DNA from: an uncultured Prevotellaceae bacterium
Lineage (GTDB): Bacteria; Bacteroidota; Bacteroidia; Bacteroidales; Bacteroidaceae
Reading direction: 5' to 3'
Assembly: GCA_900316285.1 (NCBI GenBank)
Contig: ONCG01000011.1
Location: 34,351 to 98,350 of the forward strand
Length of the DNA stretch: 64,000 bases
The translations under genes were made by a program, and so were the position numbers. Every line of letters starts with the position of its first letter. Position 1 is the stretch's first letter. The notes under the pieces are model-generated. The model did not search any database, had not been told where the DNA came from, and worked only from the letters and a program-made list of their open reading frames with translations. Shown piece by piece: positions 17,101 to 24,709 of this stretch.

Positions 17101-17836
17101 CCTTCACCTTATTGATATCTGAGAAGCCGGCCTTGCGAATGAGCTCGTCAGTAATCTGGAACACGCCTGACTCCGGCACCCGAATCTTTGCCCAACGGCC
17201 AGAAGCAAGGACGGAAGAGGCAACCCCTCCCCTACTCTGCGCAAGGGTGGGAGCCCGATGAACCTTTGAGGAAAAGCCGCCGTCAGTAAAGGTATTCACA
17301 CCCTCTTCCCCTCGCAAGGAGTTGGGGGTGGGTGTCACCTTCAGCATGAAACTCACAAGCCACTGATAGCGCCCTTCGCGATAAACCAACGGACAGAAGC
17401 CGATGCTGAGGAATCCCTTTCCACGACTCGCCATCACCGTCTGCTCTATCTGCGGCAACTCTGGCAAAGCGCCATCCACCAAACTATTATCTACACTCCC
17501 ACACTCCTTTACTCCTACACTCCTCAAAGACTTGTATCTCACCACATCAATCGTTGTAGCATCAATGAATTCGGGATAGAGAATCTGCACGTCGTAAACG
17601 GAATCCTGATAGTTCTCGCCAAGGGACACACTATATCCGAAGTGTGGAAGCACGGAGTCTATCTTCACATCGTCATAAGTCAGGTTGAAGAAGCGCTGCG
17701 ACCACGTCGTTGTAGCACACAAACAAAGCAACAAAACCGCCACAAAACGCATGGACGTATGCACACAACAAGTCACGGCAGCAAGCAAACGTTGCCACCG
17801 CGCCATCACTTCGTATGACGTGTTATGTCTCTTCAT
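14108..17836 (-). CDS. porU: Type IX secretion system sortase PorU (C25 gingipain-like)
   Basis: A 1242-residue protein. The C25 catalytic core lies in the middle, with MDYAGHGRADQ placing His near residue 745 and LWITASCD placing Cys near residue 779. The C-terminus has the T9SS-type sandwich domain ending in YLYRVSISSDGSKQVSKAKKLVVIAP. PorU removes the C-terminal signal of T9SS cargo and attaches the cargo to A-LPS. The start is uncertain: ATG at 17836 gives a long N-region, ATG at 17752 gives a clean signal peptide MRFVAVLLLCLCATTTWS. Residues about 166-205 (near LRGEEGVNTFTDGG and LAQSRGGVASS) are encoded by two palindromic repeats (17222-17338) and look like an insertion. Confidence 0.92.
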   Translation of the reverse strand: MKRHNTSYEVMARWQRLLAAVTCCVHTSMRFVAVLLLCLCATTTWSQRFFNLTYDDVKIDSVLPHFGYSVSLGENYQDSVYDVQILYPEFIDATTIDVVRYKSLRSVGVKECGSVDNSLVDGALPELPQIEQTVMASRGKGFLSIGFCPLVYREGRYQWLVSFMLKVTPTPNSLRGEEGVNTFTDGGFSSKVHRAPTLAQSRGGVASSVLASGRWAKIRVPESGVFQITDELIRKAGFSDINKVKVYGYGGNLQPELLTQDYLQQTDDLHEVAQCISGGRRLFYAKGPVSWENNTATKRTRNPYSDYGYYFLTQSDEEPLTVSESDFLAACYPLPADYHELYESDGYAWFQGGRNLYEYTPINAGTSKTYSLSSAVTGTTAKLSVTVSAGINSAVSVKCNGQDLGTISINVSETYYEKGHATNRVFNITDVQATNDISIATLSGGPVRLDFISLTLPDPKPAPNLSTDQFAVPEYVYNITNQDLHGDSAVDMVIIIPATQTLRSQAERLAEFHRTHDGLRVRIIPADELYNEFSSGTPDATAYKRYLKMLYDRAETEADKPRFLLLFGDCAWDNRMLTSDWRQASPDDYLLCFESDDSFSETYCYVSDEFFCMLDDGEALTTGSYPYERPAGLADMAVGRFPVTTESDAKVMVDKVISYAENQNAGAWQNTLVFMGDDGNGNAHMRDINDAAIETNQRHPGYLIKKVMWDAYTRETSSTGNSYPEVTKLVKQYQQQGALIMDYAGHGRADQVSHENVLRLADFQQFSNKNLPLWITASCDIMPYDGSTATIGETAVLNNKGGAIAFYGTARTVFVTQNKVMNMAFMRHVLTVNADGKPITLGEAQMLAKNEMITKRLDTSVNMLQYQLLGDPALPLNIPARTIVVDSINGIAANGDGVQMAQLKAGSIARVVGHVADASDFNGIVAATVRDSEETITCKLNNTEKDGAQTAFTYRDRTKTLYNGNDSVRNGRFQLSFAVPMDINYKDAAGLINLHAVSNDHHQLAHGANDHFLVGGSATAGNDSIGPSIYCYLNSPSFVNGGNVNTTPYFVAQLTDQDGINTTGNGVGHDLELIIDGDMSKTYVLNDNFQFDFGSYTTGSTYYNIPELEPGMHTLLFRAWDVLNNSSTAQLSFNVVKGLSPQLFSVSCTQNPARTGTTFIISHDRTGCTVDVELDIFDTSGRQLWRHNESGVSTNGAYTLTWDLTVDGGQRLQTGVYLYRVSISSDGSKQVSKAKKLVVIAP
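17222..17338. repeat. Two palindromic repeats inside porU
   Basis: Copies at about 17222-17258 (CCCCTCCCC...GGGTGGGAG) and 17300-17338 (CTCTTCCCC...GGGGGTGGG) lie in frame in the N-terminal part of porU. Confidence 0.65.
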
Positions 17837-18167
17837 CTATCAAACAAACGTAATTCGCCGCAAAATATTGTGCTGAGTGGAAACAAAATAGGGTAACAAT
17901 TTGCAATTTGCCTACACCCCAAAACATGGGTAAAGAAATAGCAGATGGCACAAATACGGCCTGCTCTTGGCCCTTTGGGACGCTTTCAGAGCAAAGCAGG
18001 GAAAGAAAGGCCAGCAGCTCATAGCCCCGGGCATCATCTTGAGTGACGAGATGCTGGAGATGTCATGCTATGCAGATGGCACAAAAAACGGCCTGTAAGG
18101 CCAAAAGCAAATAGCCCAGGGCATCGCCCTGGGTGGCATGGCGTAGGAGTAATCGCGCCCTATAGGG
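17837..18167. other. Intergenic region upstream of porU with decayed repeats
   Basis: No gene is seen. Two related segments start GCAGATGGCACAAA at 17943 and 18071, each followed by CGGCCTG. A hairpin CCCAGGG-catc-(g)CCCTGGG lies at about 18115-18134. The segment near 17975-18010 (GGGACGCTTTCAGAGC...) resembles one inside the flippase gene at 34519-34550. These look like remnants of interspersed repeats. Confidence 0.45.
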
Positions 18168-18585
18168 GCAAAAGCATCATGTCCAACAACCAAAAGCACC
18201 TCTCTCGAATCTCTAAAGCACCACTATTAATACTCTCGAGCATTGCTCCCGTGGCACCAAACCATTGCTCTCGTGGCACCAAACCATTGCTCCCGACACC
18301 CTACTCCATTGCCTTGATTTCATAAATTAACCGACTTTATTCAGCAAATTAAGTTAATTTGTGCAGTAAATTAAGTTAATTTACCCAGTAAAATAAGTTA
18401 ATTTACATTGCAAATTAAGTTAATTTACTCATCAAATTAAGTTAATTTACTGAACGATAGCAATGCTCCTGAATCACGAAAGCATTCTTCCGCACACACA
18501 AAAGCACACCTCTTAATGCACAAAAGCACACCTCTTAATGCACAAAAGCATGCTTCCAGCTGTATGGAAGCATGCTTTTCGTTTG
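18168..18585. repeat. Array with strict 22-bp period, 19 units
   Basis: Cutting the sequence every 22 bp from 18168 gives 19 units without a single indel. Units share an A-rich start and an AGCA/CCA/TAA core at positions 3-9 (for example CAAAAGCACACCTCTT in units at 18498 and 18520, identical). Five units at 18344-18453 share the odd palindrome AAATTAAGTTAATTT with 7-nt variable spacers. Units at 18256 and 18278 share ACCAAACCATTGCTC. So local sub-families replace each other while the phase is kept throughout. Confidence 0.9.
18544..18579. terminator. Perfect 15-bp hairpin at array end
   Basis: Arms AAAAGCATGCTTCCA (18544-18558) and its complement (18565-18579) with a 6-nt loop. They come from two adjacent 22-bp units, the second being partly the reverse complement of the first. 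It could act as a terminator, but no gene clearly ends here on the plus strand. Confidence 0.4.
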
Positions 18586-18629
18586 TCTATATGCTTGACA
18601 TCATGGGTAAGTCCCTATGCAAGCGAGCC

Positions 18630-19352
18630 TCATCTCACCCAGAAATCCAGGAGTTTCTCGCCTTCGAGATAACCCTCCAGATGGTCATCCACATGAACGG
18701 GGCCTACACCAACGGGTGTTCCTGTATAGAGCATGTCGCCCGTCTTCAGCGTGAAGAAACGGCTGATGTAGCTGATGAGCTCGTCTATCTTATACAGCAT
18801 GTCAGCCGTATTGCCCGTCTGCACCGTCTTTCCGTTGATGTCGAGGTGGAAGGACAACCCGTTCCGGAGTCCATCCCAGTCTTTCTTAAGGGAGGGTTCT
18901 TCTTGGGCTTTCGCGACGGAGTCACCACCAGCAAGAGCCTCCACGCCCTCTTCCTTCGGGAGGTCCGAGCTGGGTTCCTGACAAGAAATGGTTCTCCACT
19001 CACCTAACGCAGCACTTCCGTCGAAGGCCTTAGCAATCTCCCAAGGATGTCCATTGTCCTTCAATCGGCGCTGTAGGTCGCGAGCCGTGAAGTCGATGCC
19101 CACGGTCACAGCGTCGTAGTAGCGATGGGCAAAGCGCTCGCTGATGTTTTTGCCAAGCCGGCAGATACGCACCACCACTTCCACTTCATGATCCACGCGC
19201 CCCAGATGCTCTGGCAGGAAGAATGGCTTGCCGTTCTTCAGCAACGCCGACTCAGGTTTCATAAACACTACAGGCTCAGCAGTTTTATACTTGCGGCCAT
19301 CCATCTCCTCGTTATGGAGTACGTAGTTTTTTCCGATGCAAAAGATTTTCAT
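18630..19352 (-). CDS. Fumarylacetoacetate hydrolase (FAH) family protein
   Basis: A 240-residue protein with the FAH-fold motifs KNY near the start, EPVVFMKPESALL near residue 26, HEVEVVVRICRLGKNI near residue 55, GIDFTARDLQ near residue 85 and GDMLYTGTPVGVGPV near the C-terminus. Family members are metal-dependent hydrolases, decarboxylases or isomerases of acylpyruvate-like compounds; the substrate here is not clear. About 40 residues in the middle (EPSSDLPKEEGVEALAGGD...EPSLKKDWD) are not FAH sequence; they are encoded by two palindromic repeats (18887-18975) inserted in frame, leaving the motifs on both sides intact. Confidence 0.88.
   Translation of the reverse strand: MKIFCIGKNYVLHNEEMDGRKYKTAEPVVFMKPESALLKNGKPFFLPEHLGRVDHEVEVVVRICRLGKNISERFAHRYYDAVTVGIDFTARDLQRRLKDNGHPWEIAKAFDGSAALGEWRTISCQEPSSDLPKEEGVEALAGGDSVAKAQEEPSLKKDWDGLRNGLSFHLDINGKTVQTGNTADMLYKIDELISYISRFFTLKTGDMLYTGTPVGVGPVHVDDHLEGYLEGEKLLDFWVR
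18887..18975. repeat. Two palindromic repeats inside the FAH-family gene
   Basis: C-rich/G-rich elements (minus strand CCTCCCGAAGGAAGAGGGCG and ACCCTCCCTTAAGAAAGACT) are read in frame and add about 40 residues between conserved motifs. Confidence 0.6.
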
Positions 19353-19426
19353 GTCTTGTTGTTACTGAAACTTATTGGATTTCTTCAGTAATATAACGCA
19401 TTTACCTTCAATATATTGCAGAAAAA

Positions 19427-19480
19427 CGGGAACTAATTGGAACAATCTTCATGCTTGATTCTTATTCCAATTAGCTCCCG
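19427..19480 (-). terminator. Terminator after the small membrane protein gene
   Basis: Arms CGGGAACTAATTGGAA (19427-19442) and TTCCAATTAGCTCCCG (19465-19480) pair with one mismatch; on the minus strand a T run follows. It separates this gene from the FAH-family gene. Confidence 0.8.
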
Positions 19481-19502
19481 CTTGTTTCTCGAGAACTCTC
19501 TA

Positions 19503-19802
19503 CTAGAGACCATCGTCGGCTTCGCCGAGGTCGTCGTCGCTCATCGCGCGATAGTCCTTCACCTTGAAGCGGAACTCAAAGCCGGCGAACAGCGAACTCA
19601 AGTAGAAACCGCCACCTTCTCCGCCGCCACCGCCGACAGACTCCATGTCGTCGTCGTTGCCCAGCAGATTGTCTATCCACGATGTCGTGGGCGGCTCATA
19701 CGATCCCACCTCCGTACCCTCGTTGCTCTTCACATAGAGGAAGATCAACAACAGCACGAACGCTGCAATCACAATGAATCCTTTTCCGTTTCCGCTTTGC
19801 AT
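19503..19802 (-). CDS. Small single-pass membrane protein, unknown function
   Basis: A 99-residue protein starting MQSGNGKGFIVIAAFVLLLIFLYVKS, with one membrane helix at residues 8-24. A Gly/Glu-rich linker (VGGGGGEGGGFYLSS) and an acidic C-terminus (MSDDDLGEADDGL) follow. I do not recognise the family. It lies downstream of the small NLWDD-type gene in the same direction with a 125-bp gap and has its own terminator. The clean terminator and the helix support a real gene. Confidence 0.6.
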   Translation of the reverse strand: MQSGNGKGFIVIAAFVLLLIFLYVKSNEGTEVGSYEPPTTSWIDNLLGNDDDMESVGGGGGEGGGFYLSSLFAGFEFRFKVKDYRAMSDDDLGEADDGL

Positions 19803-19927
19803 AACCTTAATTTCCTTAAAGGGGTTAAAGAGAAGTTAGTCTGGTTTGAAAGGGGAGGAGCGGGCGGGGCTATCGTCCCTTGATGCCCTTTCACTCCCCT
19901 TTATTACCCTTTATGCCTTATGATTGA

Positions 19928-20107
19928 TTAGTCGTCCCAGAGGTTTTCGTTCCCCTGCATCTTACCGTTCTCAATCACTTGGGGACCGCCGCCCCAGCCG
20001 CCAGAGAATCCCTTAGCGTCTGCGTGGTCCTGCGACTGAATCATCAACTTCCCCTCTTGGGTGTAAGCAACAGTCTCTGTTGTGGGCTTTAAATATATTT
20101 TCTTCAT
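19928..20107 (-). CDS. Small NLWDD-type partner protein A (59 aa)
   Basis: A 59-codon gene 16 bp behind the giant secreted protein. It begins MKKIYLKPTTETVAY, has AKGFS in the middle, a Gly/Trp-rich stretch (GGWGGGP) and ends NLWDD. A strong AGGAGGA Shine-Dalgarno sequence precedes the ATG, unusual in this phylum where most genes here lack one. A homologue with the same start, AKGFS and NLWDD ending follows the paralogous giant protein at 38.7 kb. It has no signal peptide. The function is unknown; the pairing suggests a chaperone, inhibitor, maturation target or peptide precursor linked to the large protein. Confidence 0.85.
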   Translation of the reverse strand: MKKIYLKPTTETVAYTQEGKLMIQSQDHADAKGFSGGWGGGPQVIENGKMQGNENLWDD

Positions 20108-20123
20108 AATTTATGTCCTCCTG

Positions 20124-23100
20124 TTACTTTACAATGATTTTCATTCCGTTAACGACATATACACCAGCGGGCAGAGCAACTGTCTGTGATGTACCAGCAT
20201 TCAGATTCATGTTTGCCATAGTCACACCATTCAGGGCATGGATTCTTACATTCTTATCTACAGCAGATGTCACTGTGACAAAACCCTTTCCTGTCTGGAT
20301 GGCGAAATCAATCTTCCGCTTAATATCCTTGATACCCGTAACTTCAGAATCATTGAACAATGCCATGAATGACGTAAGCTTGCTGAGACCAGTGCCAGAT
20401 ACTGAATAGTAGGCACGGAACGGGTAGATGTACAGATAAGGCCTAACCAAATCAGCTGTGCTACGGAAGAATCCTGATGCATAGTAGAAATAAGTGTTGG
20501 AGTCAGCCTTCTTATCAATCTTCTTTCCAGAGTATGAACCCATATTCTGGAAGTCGAGATTTCCATCATGATAAGATGTCGTTACTTCCTCACCCCACAA
20601 GGTATAATCATCTTTATAATTAGTAGCTGTAGGAGTAGCTAACACTTTTGCACCCGTCTGTTTGATGGTAAAGATATTATCATCTGTTCCAGAAGATGTG
20701 GCCTGCACCATATAAGGTTGGTTAGCTACAGCTGACTGACCACTGATAGCACCAAATGTAGCTTGGACTATCGAACCGGTTCCTGCATCTTCAGCATCTG
20801 ACATACTACCTGTCATACGTGTAAATTTAAGATCCGTAGTGGAGAGGAGAACATCGAATGGCAAAATCACACTCTGATAAGCCGTGCGCTTGTAATTATT
20901 GTTCTCATCCTCCTTGAAGACAGCCTCACGAGTATACTGTGCATACTTGGCTGCACCTACCTGAATATCATACGGAGCAAAGAAAGGCTTGCGATCGGTC
21001 AATACGATGTTACCACCGGCATTGAATGCACCACTACCTGTCTTATAAGCAAAGTTGTCAGCGGTGGAGGTCATATTTTCGGGCAGATAAACCAGAGCAT
21101 TGGGAGCAAGATTCTCCTTGAAACTCTCCAAGCTATAATCGCCAGCACTGGCAACAATCGTACGCAAATCGCTACCATCGACATAAAGAATCTGATCTGC
21201 CGATTCGGGAGCATTGCTTCCTCCGATAGTAGATCCGACAACAAGTTGAGTTGATACGCCATTAAAGGCGTCAAGAATCTCCTTCACTGACAAGTAACCA
21301 CCTTTAACAGGTTCTGACAATGGCTCACCATCATCATCTGTATCATAAGCTAACAGCTTCAAACCCCACATCGGCTTTTCTGCATCAATAGTCTTGCCGT
21401 TTTCAACATCAGCATAGCAGGTAGCATCGTATACCTTCGTCCAATCGAAACCGGGAACATAGTTCTTTGCAACCAATTCGATATCCATGCGGTAGAAGGC
21501 ATAGCTGCGGTGCTCTAAAGCGGTAGTAGGAGCAATGTTATAACGGGTTTCATCAGCAGTAAATACAAAGTAGATACCACTCTTCTGATTCTCCTTGGAG
21601 GCATTCATAACAATTTCCTTGAATTCACCTTTCTTATCGGTACCATCTGGATCGTCAGAACCGAGATACTTCGACACAGAGAACTGGTATTCTTTCAGGG
21701 TTTGGGTGGAACCTGTACCCGTAAGTTCTTCCGCATTGTTGAACTCAAAGCGAATATTACCTGCTCTCAATGTATAAATTTTATCTGTACTTGCTGCGTT
21801 TGGGTTATATCTGTTATCATACAAGCCAGCATCACCCGAAGCGTCAGCGCCACTGGCAGCATTGTTTGCCACACCGTCGAATTCCTGGAAGTAGGGTGAA
21901 GTCACATAGCTATAACGTGCATTACCTTCACCACCATAGCTGGCATCGCCATAATCACTTGACAAATCACGGAAGCTAAATGTTAGGTCACTATTGCTGT
22001 AGTCTGTCGGGATGTAGAAGATAAACTTGCCACCACTCACCTTGAAGTCATTGGCCGTAAACGGCTGGATAATTTCCAACTGCTTACCTCCAACATTCTC
22101 ACTCTGACATACAATATTCATACTATTGATATATGGATTCAGAGCCTCTAACTGCAACGTGACATTCACAAGAGCCTGACAACCTGTTGCTACATCTTTA
22201 ATCTTGAACATCACAGCATCGTTGTTGATATTCTCCAATTCATAAGTGCCTTTGTCAGCTGCACTTCTTACCGTTTTTGTAAAGACAGGAGTCGTTTTAT
22301 TGGTGCCATAAACCTCAATCGTATACTCGCCAGGCGTGAAAGAAGGCAAGTCTACTGTATAAGTACCATTAATAGCAGTGGCTGTTGCCAGGTCTGAATT
22401 GGCATTTTGTGTTACATATCCCCTTCGGTGAGTGGTGCCACCCTCTTGGATGCTAACATAGTTCAAATAGTAGTAATTACCACCATCACTCAGATAATAG
22501 ACACGACCATCGCTGGCAACTCTCAAATTCCATGTTGCTTCATGACCGGAAGCTGCCGAACCCAACGAAAGGATACGCTGGGTACCCGTTCCGAAGCACG
22601 ACAGGTAGCGCTTATAATCATCACCTGTATAGAGGTTACCAAACTCATCCATCTGCCACACAAACGCATTGGCTTGAGTAGATTGGACGAAATCCAAATT
22701 GTCATTCAAATAATAACCATTTCCACCGCTAATACGATATCCATTGGCGATTGAAATTGTTCCACCTTCGGTTGCCGTACCCCAATCATAGTTGAACGTG
22801 GCACCAACAACTCTAAAACCAATAGGCGATTCCCAAGCAGAGGCAGTTTCAATCGTGGTGGGAGGCTCAATAAAGAACGTTCCTTCGCCAAAGGCAAAAG
22901 CACCCTTTCCGTCGAGTTCTAAGGGATAAATATGCTTATTCTCTGCAACACCTTCGGAAGGTTTTCCTCCATTAATGGCATCTTCTTGATACAACCAAGT
23001 GTAAGCAATAAGATCACGCACACCCGTATAATCATAAGTATAAACACCATCCTTTAATTCAATAGCACCCACGTCCATCTTACTCGTTGAGAAAGGAGAT

Positions 23101-23960
23101 CTCACAACACTAACAGCCTCACCTGGTTTAGCAGGCATAACCTCTGCATCAAACGTACCCTCTGCTGTAAAAGTAATCTCGAAATGCTTAATAGTAACAG
23201 CATATTGATATGGAGAATCACGATTTTCACCGCTTGCACCCATCCAGAAGTGAAGCTGGTTGCTCATGTCAGAAGGAGTCTTACTAGTACGAGTGATGAC
23301 AAATTCCTTAGCCTGATTCGTAGCATTGTTATTCTGCATCAACGTTGAACCGTCAGCGGCAGTTGCAACTGCATAATACTCATAATTATGATCATCAAGA
23401 TTTGTAATATTATAGTGTGTATTTGATGCATTACCAGTAGTCGCACCAGGCCTAATATAAGGATTACCTTTACTCCAAGCAGGTGTCTCATAAAAACACA
23501 TCGTATCATCAGTTCCGATACTCCATGAGTTCTTTCCTGGATGTAGGGTGATGGTACCAGTAATATTGGGTTGCAGCACTAACCGGTAACCCGTGATACG
23601 ATAACCCTTGGGCAGAGAAACAACTACGAAGGTCTGTGTCTGACCGGCACCGATAATCAAATTGCCATTGTAAACATCAATGGCACAAGAGGGGTCGGCC
23701 AGTTCACCGGCACCCGTAAGGTTGGCAATGTCAGAAGTAGTCATAGTCAGCGCTAACTGCTCATGACGCCACATGGAGGCCATGCCTCTTCCGATACCAG
23801 AGTCTCCAGTGTTACCACCAGCCTGACCGGTAATCAAACTACCGTTGTTCGGGCCGATCGTCACATTCTGCGCCTGCACGTTCGTTGCAAACGCAGCGAG
23901 GAAGAAGATGGCGACAAGAGCGTGCCATTTCTTCAGAATTCCTTTAGTAGATTTTTCCAT
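20124..23960 (-). CDS. Giant secreted protein A with T9SS-like C-terminal sorting domain
   Basis: A 1278-residue protein from the ATG at 23960 (an in-frame ATG at 23966 is also possible). The signal peptide is visible (WHALVAIFFLAAFATNVQAQ). The body is Thr/Asn/Gly/Tyr-rich, as in beta-rich adhesins or glycan-binding proteins. No catalytic motif is recognised. The last 70 residues (VTVTSAVDKNVRIHALNGV...LPAGVYVVNGMKIIVK) resemble a type A T9SS sorting domain. A paralogue of similar length lies at 38.9 kb, sharing blocks such as AETRYNIAPSTA/ADETRYNIAPTTA and LYVDGS. Expected location is the cell surface via PorU/PorV. Confidence 0.85.
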   Translation of the reverse strand: MEKSTKGILKKWHALVAIFFLAAFATNVQAQNVTIGPNNGSLITGQAGGNTGDSGIGRGMASMWRHEQLALTMTTSDIANLTGAGELADPSCAIDVYNGNLIIGAGQTQTFVVVSLPKGYRITGYRLVLQPNITGTITLHPGKNSWSIGTDDTMCFYETPAWSKGNPYIRPGATTGNASNTHYNITNLDDHNYEYYAVATAADGSTLMQNNNATNQAKEFVITRTSKTPSDMSNQLHFWMGASGENRDSPYQYAVTIKHFEITFTAEGTFDAEVMPAKPGEAVSVVRSPFSTSKMDVGAIELKDGVYTYDYTGVRDLIAYTWLYQEDAINGGKPSEGVAENKHIYPLELDGKGAFAFGEGTFFIEPPTTIETASAWESPIGFRVVGATFNYDWGTATEGGTISIANGYRISGGNGYYLNDNLDFVQSTQANAFVWQMDEFGNLYTGDDYKRYLSCFGTGTQRILSLGSAASGHEATWNLRVASDGRVYYLSDGGNYYYLNYVSIQEGGTTHRRGYVTQNANSDLATATAINGTYTVDLPSFTPGEYTIEVYGTNKTTPVFTKTVRSAADKGTYELENINNDAVMFKIKDVATGCQALVNVTLQLEALNPYINSMNIVCQSENVGGKQLEIIQPFTANDFKVSGGKFIFYIPTDYSNSDLTFSFRDLSSDYGDASYGGEGNARYSYVTSPYFQEFDGVANNAASGADASGDAGLYDNRYNPNAASTDKIYTLRAGNIRFEFNNAEELTGTGSTQTLKEYQFSVSKYLGSDDPDGTDKKGEFKEIVMNASKENQKSGIYFVFTADETRYNIAPTTALEHRSYAFYRMDIELVAKNYVPGFDWTKVYDATCYADVENGKTIDAEKPMWGLKLLAYDTDDDGEPLSEPVKGGYLSVKEILDAFNGVSTQLVVGSTIGGSNAPESADQILYVDGSDLRTIVASAGDYSLESFKENLAPNALVYLPENMTSTADNFAYKTGSGAFNAGGNIVLTDRKPFFAPYDIQVGAAKYAQYTREAVFKEDENNNYKRTAYQSVILPFDVLLSTTDLKFTRMTGSMSDAEDAGTGSIVQATFGAISGQSAVANQPYMVQATSSGTDDNIFTIKQTGAKVLATPTATNYKDDYTLWGEEVTTSYHDGNLDFQNMGSYSGKKIDKKADSNTYFYYASGFFRSTADLVRPYLYIYPFRAYYSVSGTGLSKLTSFMALFNDSEVTGIKDIKRKIDFAIQTGKGFVTVTSAVDKNVRIHALNGVTMANMNLNAGTSQTVALPAGVYVVNGMKIIVK

Positions 23961-24101
23961 AATCATTAATTTTAAAATTATAAGTTTATTCAAATAATTT
24001 GCAAATCGCAGAATCCCCTCTATCCGTCATGCTTTTCACAAACGGCATCAGGGTTTTAGTTCTACAGGCACCTTCTGCCTGACACTACTTTAGTTTTCAA
24101 T

Positions 24102-24110
24102 GCAAAAGTA
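24102..24110 (-). promoter_or_regulatory. -7 box of giant protein A
   Basis: TACTTTTGC on the minus strand, with an ATTG about 20 bp upstream as a weak -33. It leaves a leader of about 135 nt that contains the hairpin AGGCA-gaagg-TGCCT. Confidence 0.55.
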
Positions 24111-24423
24111 AGGAAATAATTTAAAAAATGCAATGATTTTATAAAAAAAAGTTCGATTTCATCGCATTTTGTTCCAAAAATCCAAATTGATGAACGATTT
24201 GTCCAAATTTATTCAGCCTTTTTTGCATGGTAAACACCACATGAGTTTTCATGGACAACAACAAATTGGAGTACGAAAACAAATGGGAACAAGCAAAAGA
24301 GGCGGAAAAGCATGGGTAAAGCAGTAGGAAACATGACTATCTAGTTCCGATTCGCATAATCTTCTAAATCTATGGAATCTGTAGATAGGATGAACCAACT
24401 AACACTCATCCTCGAAACCTGAA

Positions 24424-24554
24424 ATCGGTAGACAATAAGAGTGATGTCATGGACAATGTGAGTGATAGTTGTGAACTACAAGAGTGATAGATATAGGCAA
24501 CAGGAGTGATATCCATGAACAACATGCATGATGGCTGTGGAAGAAGCAGCCGAT
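24424..24554. repeat. 22-bp-period array, 6 units (tsf side)
   Basis: Six units, each ending in GAGTGAT or a variant (GCATGAT, GCCGAT). Five are 22 bp and one is 21 bp. The first parts of the units vary, with ACAA-rich middles. The array lies between giant protein A and the tsf terminator; the sequence just to its left (24111-24423) shows no gene, and units there are too decayed to define. Confidence 0.75.
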
Positions 24555-24556
24555 AC

Positions 24557-24595
24557 AAAAAAAACGTCAGCCTTTCTTCGCAGAAAGGACTGACG
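24557..24595 (-). terminator. Terminator of the rpsB-tsf group
   Basis: The stem CGTCAGcCTTTCT/AGAAAGgaCTGACG (24565-24595) is followed on the minus strand by eight T (24557-24564). Confidence 0.9.
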
Positions 24596-24709
24596 CCAAC
24601 AAATAAAATTATGAAAAATAAATTATTACAAATATACCCTCACGGGCTGTATCGATAAACAAAAGTTTTTCTAAAAAGTGTCACAATTGTTTACGATCGA
24701 CTTTGCGTA

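Noticed and set aside
24111-24423. Further 22-bp units to the left of the third array
   Set aside because: One more unit at 24402 is conceivable, but beyond it no convincing grid could be kept.
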